This document shows positions 1 to 5,442 of a DNA stretch of 11,970 nucleotides, one piece after another. Each line of letters opens with the position of its first letter. Within the stretch, counting starts at the first letter, position 1. Position numbers and translations under genes: made by a program. Origin of the DNA: Melioribacter sp. GTDB taxonomy: Bacteria > Bacteroidota > Ignavibacteria > Ignavibacteriales > Melioribacteraceae. Under the pieces are notes generated by a model that made no database searches, was not told the origin of the DNA, and worked only from the letters and a program-made list of their open reading frames with translations. The DNA lies in assembly GCA_016841125.1 (NCBI GenBank), contig JAENZU010000059.1, forward strand, positions 1-11,970, written 5' to 3'.

Positions 1-1492
1 CGCCGCCGACTTCGGTTGCGGTTTTCATATACACGGCAATATCAAGTTCCGGCAGAGAAGGTATTTCCTTAGGAAGCATCGAGAGCTGCAGATTACGGGC
101 TTGTTCAAGTTCAATCGATTTTCTTTCGTTCTCCTTCCTTTCCAATTCAGCTTGTAATTGTAATTCCGCATTTTTCCTTTCCTGTTCAATTTGTTTTGCC
201 GATAAATCTTTAACCGCAACTATTTGCTCTTCAAGGTCATCATTAGTTTTTGCGTAAGATTTGGCTAAGTAAATTGCCATCGAAATGGGAAGCACCACAA
301 TAGTGAGAACCATCATTAAGCCTAGAACAGATTCAAGTATCGCTTGCGGAAGCAAATAAGATAAAAGTGCACCAACCAAAATTAAGAAGAGAAACAAGCC
401 CGCCCCCGTTGAGAGAATACCGATATACTCTACTTTTCTTTTAATACCGACTATGAAAACCCTGATGCTTTCAACCGCCATAATTCCTATTATGATCCCT
501 AAAGGCATCATATATGAGAAAATTCCTTCACTGCCAACGAAAGCAAATATATTAACAAAGATAAATGCTATTAAAAAGAACCAAAATAATTTTATTACTT
601 TTTTATAGACAATCTGATAAATAAATAATAGAAAGAAAGTGAATGTGAGGGAAACACCTCCGAATTGCAAGAAACGGTAAAAGGCTTCGAGTCCCTGCGG
701 TGCGGGACCCATGCCCTGCATGTTGCTGGTACCGCCGAATAAGGAGATACCGAAAATGAAAAGCGAAAAGTAGAGATTTTCTTTTCTCTTAGAATAAAAA
801 AGGTACAAAAGGAAAAATATAATTGAGAACGCCAAAGTGAATCCGTCCACTCCCCAGCCGTAGGCTAACATTTTATAATAGTCCAGCAGATTATTCTCAA
901 TGTTTTCGTTAAAATCAAAAATGAAAATTGAGAATCCTAAATGACTGAAAAATTTATTGTAAAAGTATTCGTTTCTTTCTGCGCTGTGGTTTGAATACCG
1001 AACGGCAATAGTGTACACCATACTCGTATCAAAATTTAATACATATGGTGCAAACTTAGGATCATGAGTTATTTCATCCTTTCTATTTGCGGCTACTTTT
1101 CCAAAACTTAATATTTTTTTCCCATTTAAAAATATTTCGGATGCCCCTTCGTGGTGTATATAAATTCCTATTGAAGTATTAATAAGTGTAGTATCAATTT
1201 TAATTACCTTGCGGAACCAGCATATCCCTTTCCAATTAGAATAGTCGAACTTCTGCATATCCAGCCATGGATCTACGAGATCCCAATCGCAGTCATTATA
1301 CTCGGGTGATGCCCATGATGCATGATCTCCTTCGCTATAGCGCCATTTAATTTCTTCCGGATAATTCGAAAGGTAAAGCCTGCCGCTTGAAAGAGAATCG
1401 TGTGAAACGAAAAGTGTATCACCAACTTCTGCATTTATGCTGAGGGTAAAAAACATAAAAACAAATAATAATATTGAGATTGGTTTATTCAT
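1..1492 (-). CDS. 7TM receptor fused to SpoIIE/RsbU-type PP2C phosphatase (3' end missing)
   Basis: Predicted membrane-bound protein serine phosphatase sensing a periplasmic signal. The reading frame is open for 497 codons from the ATG at 1492 to the left edge, so the C-terminus is missing. Seen in order: a signal peptide (about residues 1-21, hydrophobic core ILLFVFMFFTLSINA); an exported beta-rich region (about 25-205) with a jelly-roll/galactose-binding-like look (IYIHHEGASEIFLNGKK, 111-127); seven hydrophobic segments (about 217-233, 240-254, 278-297, 302-319, 327-349, 356-381, 388-409); a charged Glu/Gln/Lys-rich coiled coil (412-467); then the start of a PP2C domain, ARNLQLSMLP (465-474) and TEVGG (493-497). 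The last matches the EVGGD motif whose Asp binds metal; that Asp falls just outside the window. The architecture matches 7TMR-DISM receptors. The expected substrate is a phosphorylated STAS protein, possibly the one at 7578-7931 (inference). No clear ribosome binding site precedes the ATG. The ligand is unknown. Confidence 0.85.
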   Translation of the reverse strand, partial: MNKPISILLFVFMFFTLSINAEVGDTLFVSHDSLSSGRLYLSNYPEEIKWRYSEGDHASWASPEYNDCDWDLVDPWLDMQKFDYSNWKGICWFRKVIKIDTTLINTSIGIYIHHEGASEIFLNGKKILSFGKVAANRKDEITHDPKFAPYVLNFDTSMVYTIAVRYSNHSAERNEYFYNKFFSHLGFSIFIFDFNENIENNLLDYYKMLAYGWGVDGFTLAFSIIFFLLYLFYSKRKENLYFSLFIFGISLFGGTSNMQGMGPAPQGLEAFYRFLQFGGVSLTFTFFLLFIYQIVYKKVIKLFWFFLIAFIFVNIFAFVGSEGIFSYMMPLGIIIGIMAVESIRVFIVGIKRKVEYIGILSTGAGLFLFLILVGALLSYLLPQAILESVLGLMMVLTIVVLPISMAIYLAKSYAKTNDDLEEQIVAVKDLSAKQIEQERKNAELQLQAELERKENERKSIELEQARNLQLSMLPKEIPSLPELDIAVYMKTATEVGG

Positions 1493-1645
1493 GCGAAGGG
1501 AATTTATTTAAATTCATTCTAATAGACAAGGATTAGTTAGGAAAGATTTAAGTATCACGTCAAAATAAAGACGAATCGGTTTTCATTAATTCCGTTGATG
1601 ATTACTAACATTTTACTAGAACCGAACTGAATTTTCAATAACTAA
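1493..1645. other. Intergenic gap between two minus-strand genes
   Basis: AT-rich spacer between the haem-binding gene and the 7TM phosphatase gene, both transcribed leftward. I see no convincing hairpin with a T tract and no clear promoter. At 153 bp it is long enough to hold a promoter for the phosphatase gene, so the two are probably not tightly co-transcribed. Confidence 0.4.
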
Positions 1646-2116
1646 TTAATCGAGTTCTACTTCTCCTTCATTCTTCTTATTAATTTTAGATTGATTAACC
1701 CAGCCTCTCAAAACCTGTTTTTGCATTTCGTCCAATTCAGCATTTGAATGAGTGTATAAATAAATTGGCAATGGCATTTTACCTTCCATTACTTCTTCAA
1801 CCAGTTTTTCCTTTTTTCTTGAAATCTTTTCAGCGGACATTTTATACCACTCTGAAAAATTTAATTCTTCCCTGCCGTGCTCAACGTCGCCGGCAACAAG
1901 CCATGACAGCGGGGCAATATAGCTGTAAAAGGGCCATTCGGTTTTGTTGGAGTGACAATCGTAGCAAGAGGTTTTTATTATGTCCATAACCTCAACAGGG
2001 GCTTTAATTTCAAGAGATGCATCTGTTGTCGGGTTGTCTCTATTTACGGGTATAAGCTGAATTGCGAGAAACAGAACAACCAATCCGCCCAATGAATATT
2101 TCAATTTCTTTCCCAA
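1646..2116 (-). CDS. Small membrane-anchored haem-binding domain protein (CxxCH)
   Basis: A 156-residue protein of the haem-binding domain family (Haem_bd type). Residues 8-24 form one hydrophobic segment, either an uncleaved N-terminal anchor or a signal sequence, placing the rest in the periplasm. The c-type haem attachment motif CYDCH lies at 51-55, followed by the family-typical stretch NKTEWPFYSYIAPLSW (57-72). GKMPLPIYLYTH (112-123) carries Met114, a candidate distal haem ligand, and His123. The C-terminus is charged. The start is TTG at 2116, chosen because a GGAGG Shine-Dalgarno lies six bases upstream and the nearby ATG at 2129 is out of frame. Members of this family are usually annotated as cytochrome-like electron carriers or haem proteins of unknown partner. 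No cytochrome maturation or respiratory genes are adjacent, so the redox partner cannot be named. Confidence 0.88.
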   Translation of the reverse strand: MGKKLKYSLGGLVVLFLAIQLIPVNRDNPTTDASLEIKAPVEVMDIIKTSCYDCHSNKTEWPFYSYIAPLSWLVAGDVEHGREELNFSEWYKMSAEKISRKKEKLVEEVMEGKMPLPIYLYTHSNAELDEMQKQVLRGWVNQSKINKKNEGEVELD

Positions 2117-2122
2117 ACCTCA

Positions 2123-2127
2123 CCTCC
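2123..2127 (-). promoter_or_regulatory. Strong ribosome binding site fixing a TTG start
   Basis: On the minus strand GGAGG is followed by six bases (TGAGGT) and then TTG. Several genes in this window lack an evident Shine-Dalgarno, so this strong one supports the unusual TTG start of the haem-binding protein. The overlapping ATG at 2129-2127 reads in another frame. Confidence 0.65.
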
Positions 2128-2200
2128 ATGCTTGCTAATTTAAAATAGTCAAACAAAATATAATTAAAATTGAATTACAATGGGCAGCAGACATAATGTT

Positions 2201-2231
2201 TTTGATAAATAAAAACCGCCGCGTGCCGGTT
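2201..2231 (-). terminator. Probable rho-independent terminator of the ART-like gene
   Basis: Read on the minus strand, AACCG pairs with CGGTT around an 8-base GC-rich interior (2231-2214). It is followed by a T-rich run, TTTTTATTTATC. It starts seven bases past the TAA stop of the gene at 2238-2957. The stem is only five pairs plus one inner pair, but its GC content stands out from the AT-rich surroundings and the T tract is on the correct side. Confidence 0.55.
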
Positions 2232-2237
2232 GCCGAA

Positions 2238-2957
2238 TTATATCGAAGAATTTTTTAGCTCCTCTAAATTAACAGACCATTTTGATTTTATGGTACCGAG
2301 GCTTAGGTCATATAATGTTCCGCTTTCATCCATTCTAGAGTAATCGGGTTCGGGAATAAAAGCAGCTATCTCATTTAACACTATTCTATCGGCTGAAAAT
2401 ATTACTATTCCATTATCGTCATCGGGATTACCGTATCCATGGAAACCATACTGCTTAATAAGACTCACGCATGAATCGAGACACCGCTTGTGTCTTTTTC
2501 TTTTAGTAGTCCATTTGGGAAAGCCCATTTTGTTCCTGCCCCAATTTTTTTCCCAAACTTTGCAATAGTGATATCTCGTTAATTCAATCAACTCTTTAAG
2601 CGTTAATCTCTTATTCAAAGGCAAAACTTTTCGAATGTTGTGGGAAGTAAGAATGTTATTGCCAAATTCTTTCTTCAAATAATTTATTGTGTTTGTATCA
2701 GCGGCTTTGCCGGTATCAACTATTTTTGTACCCGTTTTTAATGAAACACCTAATAAAATGTTACCAAACCAGAGTGCGGTTTTCCAGCTACAAGTGATAT
2801 AAATTCCTGCACCTAAATTTCCATCACGGTACCAGCGTCCTTCTTCATCTTTGTATTCGGATTTGAATCCCTCCTTTGAGATCGCAATTACATCATCTTT
2901 ACTTTGAGTTCCGTGAAAGAAAATTTTCTTCTTTAAGTTTAATTCAATCTCATTCAT
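2238..2957 (-). CDS. Orphan protein with ADP-ribosyltransferase/PARP-like fold signature
   Basis: A 239-residue soluble protein with no signal peptide or membrane segment; not a family I can name with certainty. The N-terminal part reads like the ADP-ribosyltransferase (ART/PARP) fold: HGT at 15-17 (the NAD-binding His motif), a helix ending in KEGF (28-31), then GNLGAGIYITCSWKTALWFG (46-65), which resembles the PARP pattern G-x-G-I-Y-x-x-x-S-x-x-A with Tyr53 as second triad residue. A basic, Trp/Lys-rich stretch (about 130-160, with KRKRHKRC at 152-159) follows. The final strand GIVIFSADRI (183-192) fits the third ART motif, but where a catalytic Glu usually sits I read Gly183, preceded by Asp/Asn. 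So it may be a non-canonical or inactive ART, a toxin-like or a DNA/nucleotide-modifying enzyme. The ATG at 2957 has no clear ribosome binding site. No antitoxin-like or macrodomain gene adjoins it. The gene identification is firm, the fold call moderate. Confidence 0.6.
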   Translation of the reverse strand: MNEIELNLKKKIFFHGTQSKDDVIAISKEGFKSEYKDEEGRWYRDGNLGAGIYITCSWKTALWFGNILLGVSLKTGTKIVDTGKAADTNTINYLKKEFGNNILTSHNIRKVLPLNKRLTLKELIELTRYHYCKVWEKNWGRNKMGFPKWTTKRKRHKRCLDSCVSLIKQYGFHGYGNPDDDNGIVIFSADRIVLNEIAAFIPEPDYSRMDESGTLYDLSLGTIKSKWSVNLEELKNSSI

Positions 2958-3153
2958 ATGTTACATTTTATAGATTTATTTTCAACAACTTGTTTAACCG
3001 TCCCGTTGACCTGACCTGCCAAATAATAGAAATTACACATTGAGCACTTTTAAATTTATTAATATTTTCCTGGATTCATATATAAAATTTTTATTAAAAT
3101 TGTCCCGCTCTTTGAGCAACTAACTAATTTAATTAATAACAGAAGGGGGACTT
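2958..3153. other. Divergent intergenic region upstream of the VOC gene
   Basis: AT-rich region between the leftward ART-like gene and the rightward VOC gene, so it should carry promoters for both. A loose sigma70-like pair can be drawn at 3040-3045 (TTGAGC) and 3063-3068 (TATTTT) with 17-base spacing, and TTGAGCA recurs at 3112-3118. Both matches are weak and AT-rich DNA yields many such pairs. A small tandem TGACC-TGACC occurs at 3006-3015. No strong signal. Confidence 0.3.
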
Positions 3154-3519
3154 ATGAATCCAGTTAATTGGTTTGAAATTCCTGCAAAGGATATAAATGA
3201 ATCGAAAAAATTTTATGATCATATTTTCGGGTATGATCTTAAAATAACCGAGATGGGACCGCTCATAATGGGCTGGTTTCCATTCGATAATGAAAAGCCC
3301 GGCGCCACGGGCACACTTGTTCAGGCGGAATCATATACACCGTCTTATGAAGGAACAATGGTTTACTTTTCCGTTGAAAGTATTGAAAATACTTTAGCAA
3401 AAGTAAAAGAGAAAGGAGGAAAAGTTATATCCGATAAAATGGATATTGGCGAGTACGGTTTTGTTGCACATTTTGAGGATATTGCTGGAAACAGAATCGG
3501 GCTCCATTCCGAAAAGTAA
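3154..3519 (+). CDS. Glyoxalase/bleomycin-resistance (VOC) fold protein
   Basis: A 121-residue cytoplasmic protein of the vicinal oxygen chelate superfamily, of the usual single-chain length with two beta-alpha-beta-beta-beta modules. Module one begins with NWFEIPAKDINESKKFYDHI (5-24), the typical strand then helix ending in FY and followed by FG (25-26). Module two has GTMVYFSVESIENTL (67-81), the KEKGGKVI turn (86-92), then FVAHFEDIAGNRIGLH (103-118), matching the common D-x-x-G-N-x-x-G-L ending. Glu8 and His118 sit at positions that often bind metal in this superfamily. The substrate cannot be read from the sequence; many such proteins are uncharacterised. A GGGGG-rich ribosome binding site lies just before the ATG. 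A plus-strand ABM gene follows after 110 bp, so the two could share a transcript. Confidence 0.85.
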   Translation: MNPVNWFEIPAKDINESKKFYDHIFGYDLKITEMGPLIMGWFPFDNEKPGATGTLVQAESYTPSYEGTMVYFSVESIENTLAKVKEKGGKVISDKMDIGEYGFVAHFEDIAGNRIGLHSEK

Positions 3520-3525
3520 AATTTG

Positions 3526-3609
3526 AGAATTGACCGTTAAGTATTTTAGTTATGTATTCCCGTGATTAATTTTAATGCGGATGACAGGCTTTGCTTAACG
3601 GTCAGTTCT
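3526..3609. repeat. 16-bp inverted repeat flanking a 52-bp loop
   Basis: The arms are AGAATTGACCGTTAAG (3526-3541) and CTTAACGGTCAGTTCT (3594-3609). They match at 15 of 16 positions, and the single mismatch would be a U-G pair in RNA. The 84-bp unit fills most of the gap between the VOC and ABM genes. There is no T tract, so it is not a standard terminator. It may be a long-range RNA stem, a pair of protein-binding half sites, or a tiny palindromic mobile element; no flanking target-site duplication is evident. Confidence 0.7.
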
Positions 3610-3629
3610 GTTTATAATCGGAGAAAAAA

Positions 3630-3932
3630 ATGAAAACATTCTTTGTTGAGACAAAAACCTACTTCGATAAAGAAGTTAGGGACAAAGCAATAGGGCTCGC
3701 CGAAAAAGCATTGCCTATTTTTAAAGCTCAGCATGGTTTTATTTCTATTGTGCAGTTTATTAGCGAAGACGATACACATATGATGTCGTTAATCGAGTGG
3801 CAGACAAAAGCAGATCACGAAGCATGTATGAGGAGTCCCGATTTTTCCAATTTCAATGACGAGTGGAATGAATTGCTCGAATCGGGTCAACTACGCTTTG
3901 AACTTGAGTGCTATGATAAGATGCTGGAGTGA
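3630..3932 (+). CDS. ABM-fold (antibiotic biosynthesis monooxygenase-like) small protein
   Basis: A 100-residue cytoplasmic protein resembling the dimeric alpha/beta-barrel (ABM/ferredoxin-like) family. Seen: a first strand FFVETKTYF (4-12), an acidic/basic amphipathic helix containing EKALPIFKAQHG (25-36), a strand FISIVQFISEDD (37-48), a strand MMSLIEWQTKADHEAC (51-66) with the common E-W-x-x-x-x-x-H/E pattern, and a final helix and strand. Length and order fit single-domain ABM proteins, which include quinol monooxygenases, haem-degrading enzymes and many proteins of unknown role. No catalytic residues can be assigned with confidence. The ATG follows GGAG (3620-3623) by six bases. It lies downstream of the VOC gene in the same direction; both are small oxygen/detoxification-type folds, which hints at, but does not show, a shared stress role. 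Confidence 0.65.
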   Translation: MKTFFVETKTYFDKEVRDKAIGLAEKALPIFKAQHGFISIVQFISEDDTHMMSLIEWQTKADHEACMRSPDFSNFNDEWNELLESGQLRFELECYDKMLE

Positions 3933-3968
3933 GAACCTAAAACTTCCAACAATTTAGTTAGTCTTCAC

Positions 3969-3987
3969 AAGGCTAAATCGAAGCCTT
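3969..3987. terminator. Hairpin between convergent genes, possible terminator
   Basis: AAGGCT (3969-3974) pairs with AGCCTT (3982-3987) across a 7-base loop. It lies between the end of the ABM gene and the end of the oxidoreductase gene, overlapping the latter's stop codon. Convergent genes often share such a hairpin, but no T tract follows on either strand, so the call is weak. Confidence 0.3.
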
Positions 3988-5146
3988 ATTGAACTGCCAA
4001 AAAATCTGAAAAGATTCCGTTCCAATATTTTTCGAGATCAATCATCGTCCCGGCTGCCATTGATTCATCGATAGCAAAACAGGTTATTGAACTGAGCAGC
4101 CCTTGCTTCAACCCGACATTCGGTGTAGAATTATTTAACATTGAATCGGCAAGTTCGCGCACAAGTGTATCATCCCCGTCACCGTGAATTCCTGAAGCTC
4201 CGGTAGATTCATCAATAATTTTCGTATCGAAGCCGATACGTTTCAATTCAATTTTGCCTTCCAGCACATCTGCTCTTATAGACCCCTCGGAACCAAGAAT
4301 ATACATTCGCCTTTCCGGTATTCCGGCATTGCTGTTTGTGTGAAATGCAGCCCGTACTCCGTTTTCATATTCTATTATTGCTACCTGATTATCAACAATA
4401 TCTTTATCGGAGGTAAATGGATTCAACTTAATCAATCCCGGCCAAGAGGAGTAAGCAGAGTTATTATTTACATCCTTCCCGATTCTTTCTATATGATATT
4501 CATTTTGTGGAATGAAGAAATTCAAGCCGCCGAAGGAAGCCGTGCGCTTAGCTCTGCTATTGGTCATCCAGTTAACAAGATCAATATCATGACAGCATTT
4601 TTCTAGAAGATGAGTACCGGCATTTTTCTGAAGTCTTCTCCAGTCTCCCAAAATATATCCTCCATGGTTAAAATCGAGCGTCTCATTAAATTCCATGCTT
4701 ATGATGTAACCTATCTGGCCACTATCTATTATCTGTTTTACTTTTCTGTAGTGAGGCGAGTATCTTAATGTGAATCCAATATTAAAAAGAGATTGATGAT
4801 CCAGCCACGATTTATAAATTGCTTTGCAGTCTTCAAAGTTCGTTGCGAGCGGCTTTTGGCAAAAAACATTCTTACCCGCTTCAAAAGCACTAATAATCTG
4901 GTCTTTATGGAAGCTATTCCATGATGATATCATTACCCAATCCACATCATCTGAATTAATGAGACTCATATAATCACTGTAAACCTTAGCCGAAGGGGTT
5001 ATCTCTTCTAATACTGCATTTACAGATCTGTTGTCCGGATCGTATATCGAATTGATTTTTAAGTTCGGATCAACCGCCGCAAGTCTTTTAGCAATTGCTC
5101 TGCCCATACTTCCGCAGCCGATCATTCCTATACCGACAGAACTCAT
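3986..5146 (-). CDS. Gfo/Idh/MocA family NAD(P)-dependent oxidoreductase
   Basis: A 386-residue cytoplasmic dehydrogenase of the Gfo/Idh/MocA family, which oxidises or reduces sugars, inositols and related polyols. The N-terminal Rossmann fold shows GIGMIGCGSMG (5-15) with the dinucleotide-binding glycines, and acidic Asp36 at the end of the second strand (SIYDPDN), which favours NAD over NADP. The hallmark EKP motif appears as QKPL (97-100) with catalytic Lys98. The C-terminal alpha/beta domain carries CCHDIDLVNW (184-193), whose His186 and Asp189 match the family's active-site region. Length is normal. A Shine-Dalgarno AAAGGAGA lies four bases before the ATG at 5146. It diverges from the invertase gene across 296 bp. 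The substrate cannot be deduced; the invertase neighbour fits a carbohydrate role. Confidence 0.92.
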   Translation of the reverse strand: MSSVGIGMIGCGSMGRAIAKRLAAVDPNLKINSIYDPDNRSVNAVLEEITPSAKVYSDYMSLINSDDVDWVMISSWNSFHKDQIISAFEAGKNVFCQKPLATNFEDCKAIYKSWLDHQSLFNIGFTLRYSPHYRKVKQIIDSGQIGYIISMEFNETLDFNHGGYILGDWRRLQKNAGTHLLEKCCHDIDLVNWMTNSRAKRTASFGGLNFFIPQNEYHIERIGKDVNNNSAYSSWPGLIKLNPFTSDKDIVDNQVAIIEYENGVRAAFHTNSNAGIPERRMYILGSEGSIRADVLEGKIELKRIGFDTKIIDESTGASGIHGDGDDTLVRELADSMLNNSTPNVGLKQGLLSSITCFAIDESMAAGTMIDLEKYWNGIFSDFLAVQ

Positions 5147-5279
5147 AAAATCTCCTTTAATTTAGAATGATAACAATTTGAAAATCTTAACTGAAAATAC
5201 TTAAGAGAAAATTTGAAAATAAATTTAAAATAGTTTGCTGTCACAAACAACAAATCCTTTACTGCGCTAAGGTTTATTA

Positions 5280-5294
5280 GTTTAATAATTAAAC
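5280..5294. promoter_or_regulatory. Perfect 15-bp palindrome, candidate operator
   Basis: GTTTAATAATTAAAC is a perfect dyad with 7-base arms around a central A, near the middle of the divergent region. Symmetry and position suit a regulator acting on both genes. It is made almost wholly of A and T, so chance remains possible, and no regulator gene is adjacent. Confidence 0.35.
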
Positions 5295-5417
5295 GAAAAT
5301 TTCAAAATCTGCCTGTGCAATAGAGAGTTTTATAAATTTTACTAATTGAATGGAATTCAAAAAGTATAATTTAATATCAAAGTAATTGTATAATTTCATA
5401 AATTATAAAGAGAATTG

Positions 5418-5433
5418 TCACTTGGTTAAGTGA
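5418..5433 (+). promoter_or_regulatory. Hairpin directly before the invertase ribosome binding site
   Basis: TCACTT pairs perfectly with AAGTGA around the 4-base loop GGTT. The downstream arm overlaps the first base of the AAAGGAAA ribosome binding region, and the ATG follows at 5443. Such a stem could tune translation or protect the 5' end of the mRNA. It is too small and lacks the conserved features needed to call it a riboswitch. Confidence 0.35.
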
Positions 5434-5442
5434 AAGGAAATT

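Larger units (their letters stand above)
5147..5442. other. Divergent AT-rich control region (oxidoreductase/invertase)
   Basis: This noncoding stretch separates two divergently transcribed sugar-related genes and must hold both promoters. Visible structure: a short dyad GTTTG-N6-CAAAC (5233-5248), a perfect 15-bp palindrome (5280-5294), two TATAAT boxes (5365-5370 and 5389-5394) facing the invertase without a good -35 partner, and a hairpin just before the invertase start (5418-5433). TTTGAAAAT occurs twice, near 5175 and 5213. No open frame of note. Confidence 0.5.

Noticed and set aside
25..219. 64-codon minus-strand open frame
   Set aside because: It lies fully inside the coiled-coil and phosphatase part of the 7TM phosphatase gene in another frame and has low-complexity Lys/Arg/Asn content.
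1744..1989. 81-codon plus-strand frame opposite the haem-binding gene
   Set aside because: The opposite strand carries the CxxCH motif and family-typical residues, so this frame is a shadow.
3040..3068. Sigma70-like promoter before the VOC gene
   Set aside because: The -35 and -10 matches are partial, AT-rich DNA gives many such pairs, and promoters in this phylum often differ from the sigma70 consensus; noted only inside the intergenic entry.
4340..4606. 88-codon plus-strand frame opposite the oxidoreductase gene
   Set aside because: It is antisense to a well-supported Gfo/Idh/MocA gene, resembles no protein family and has no ribosome binding site of note.
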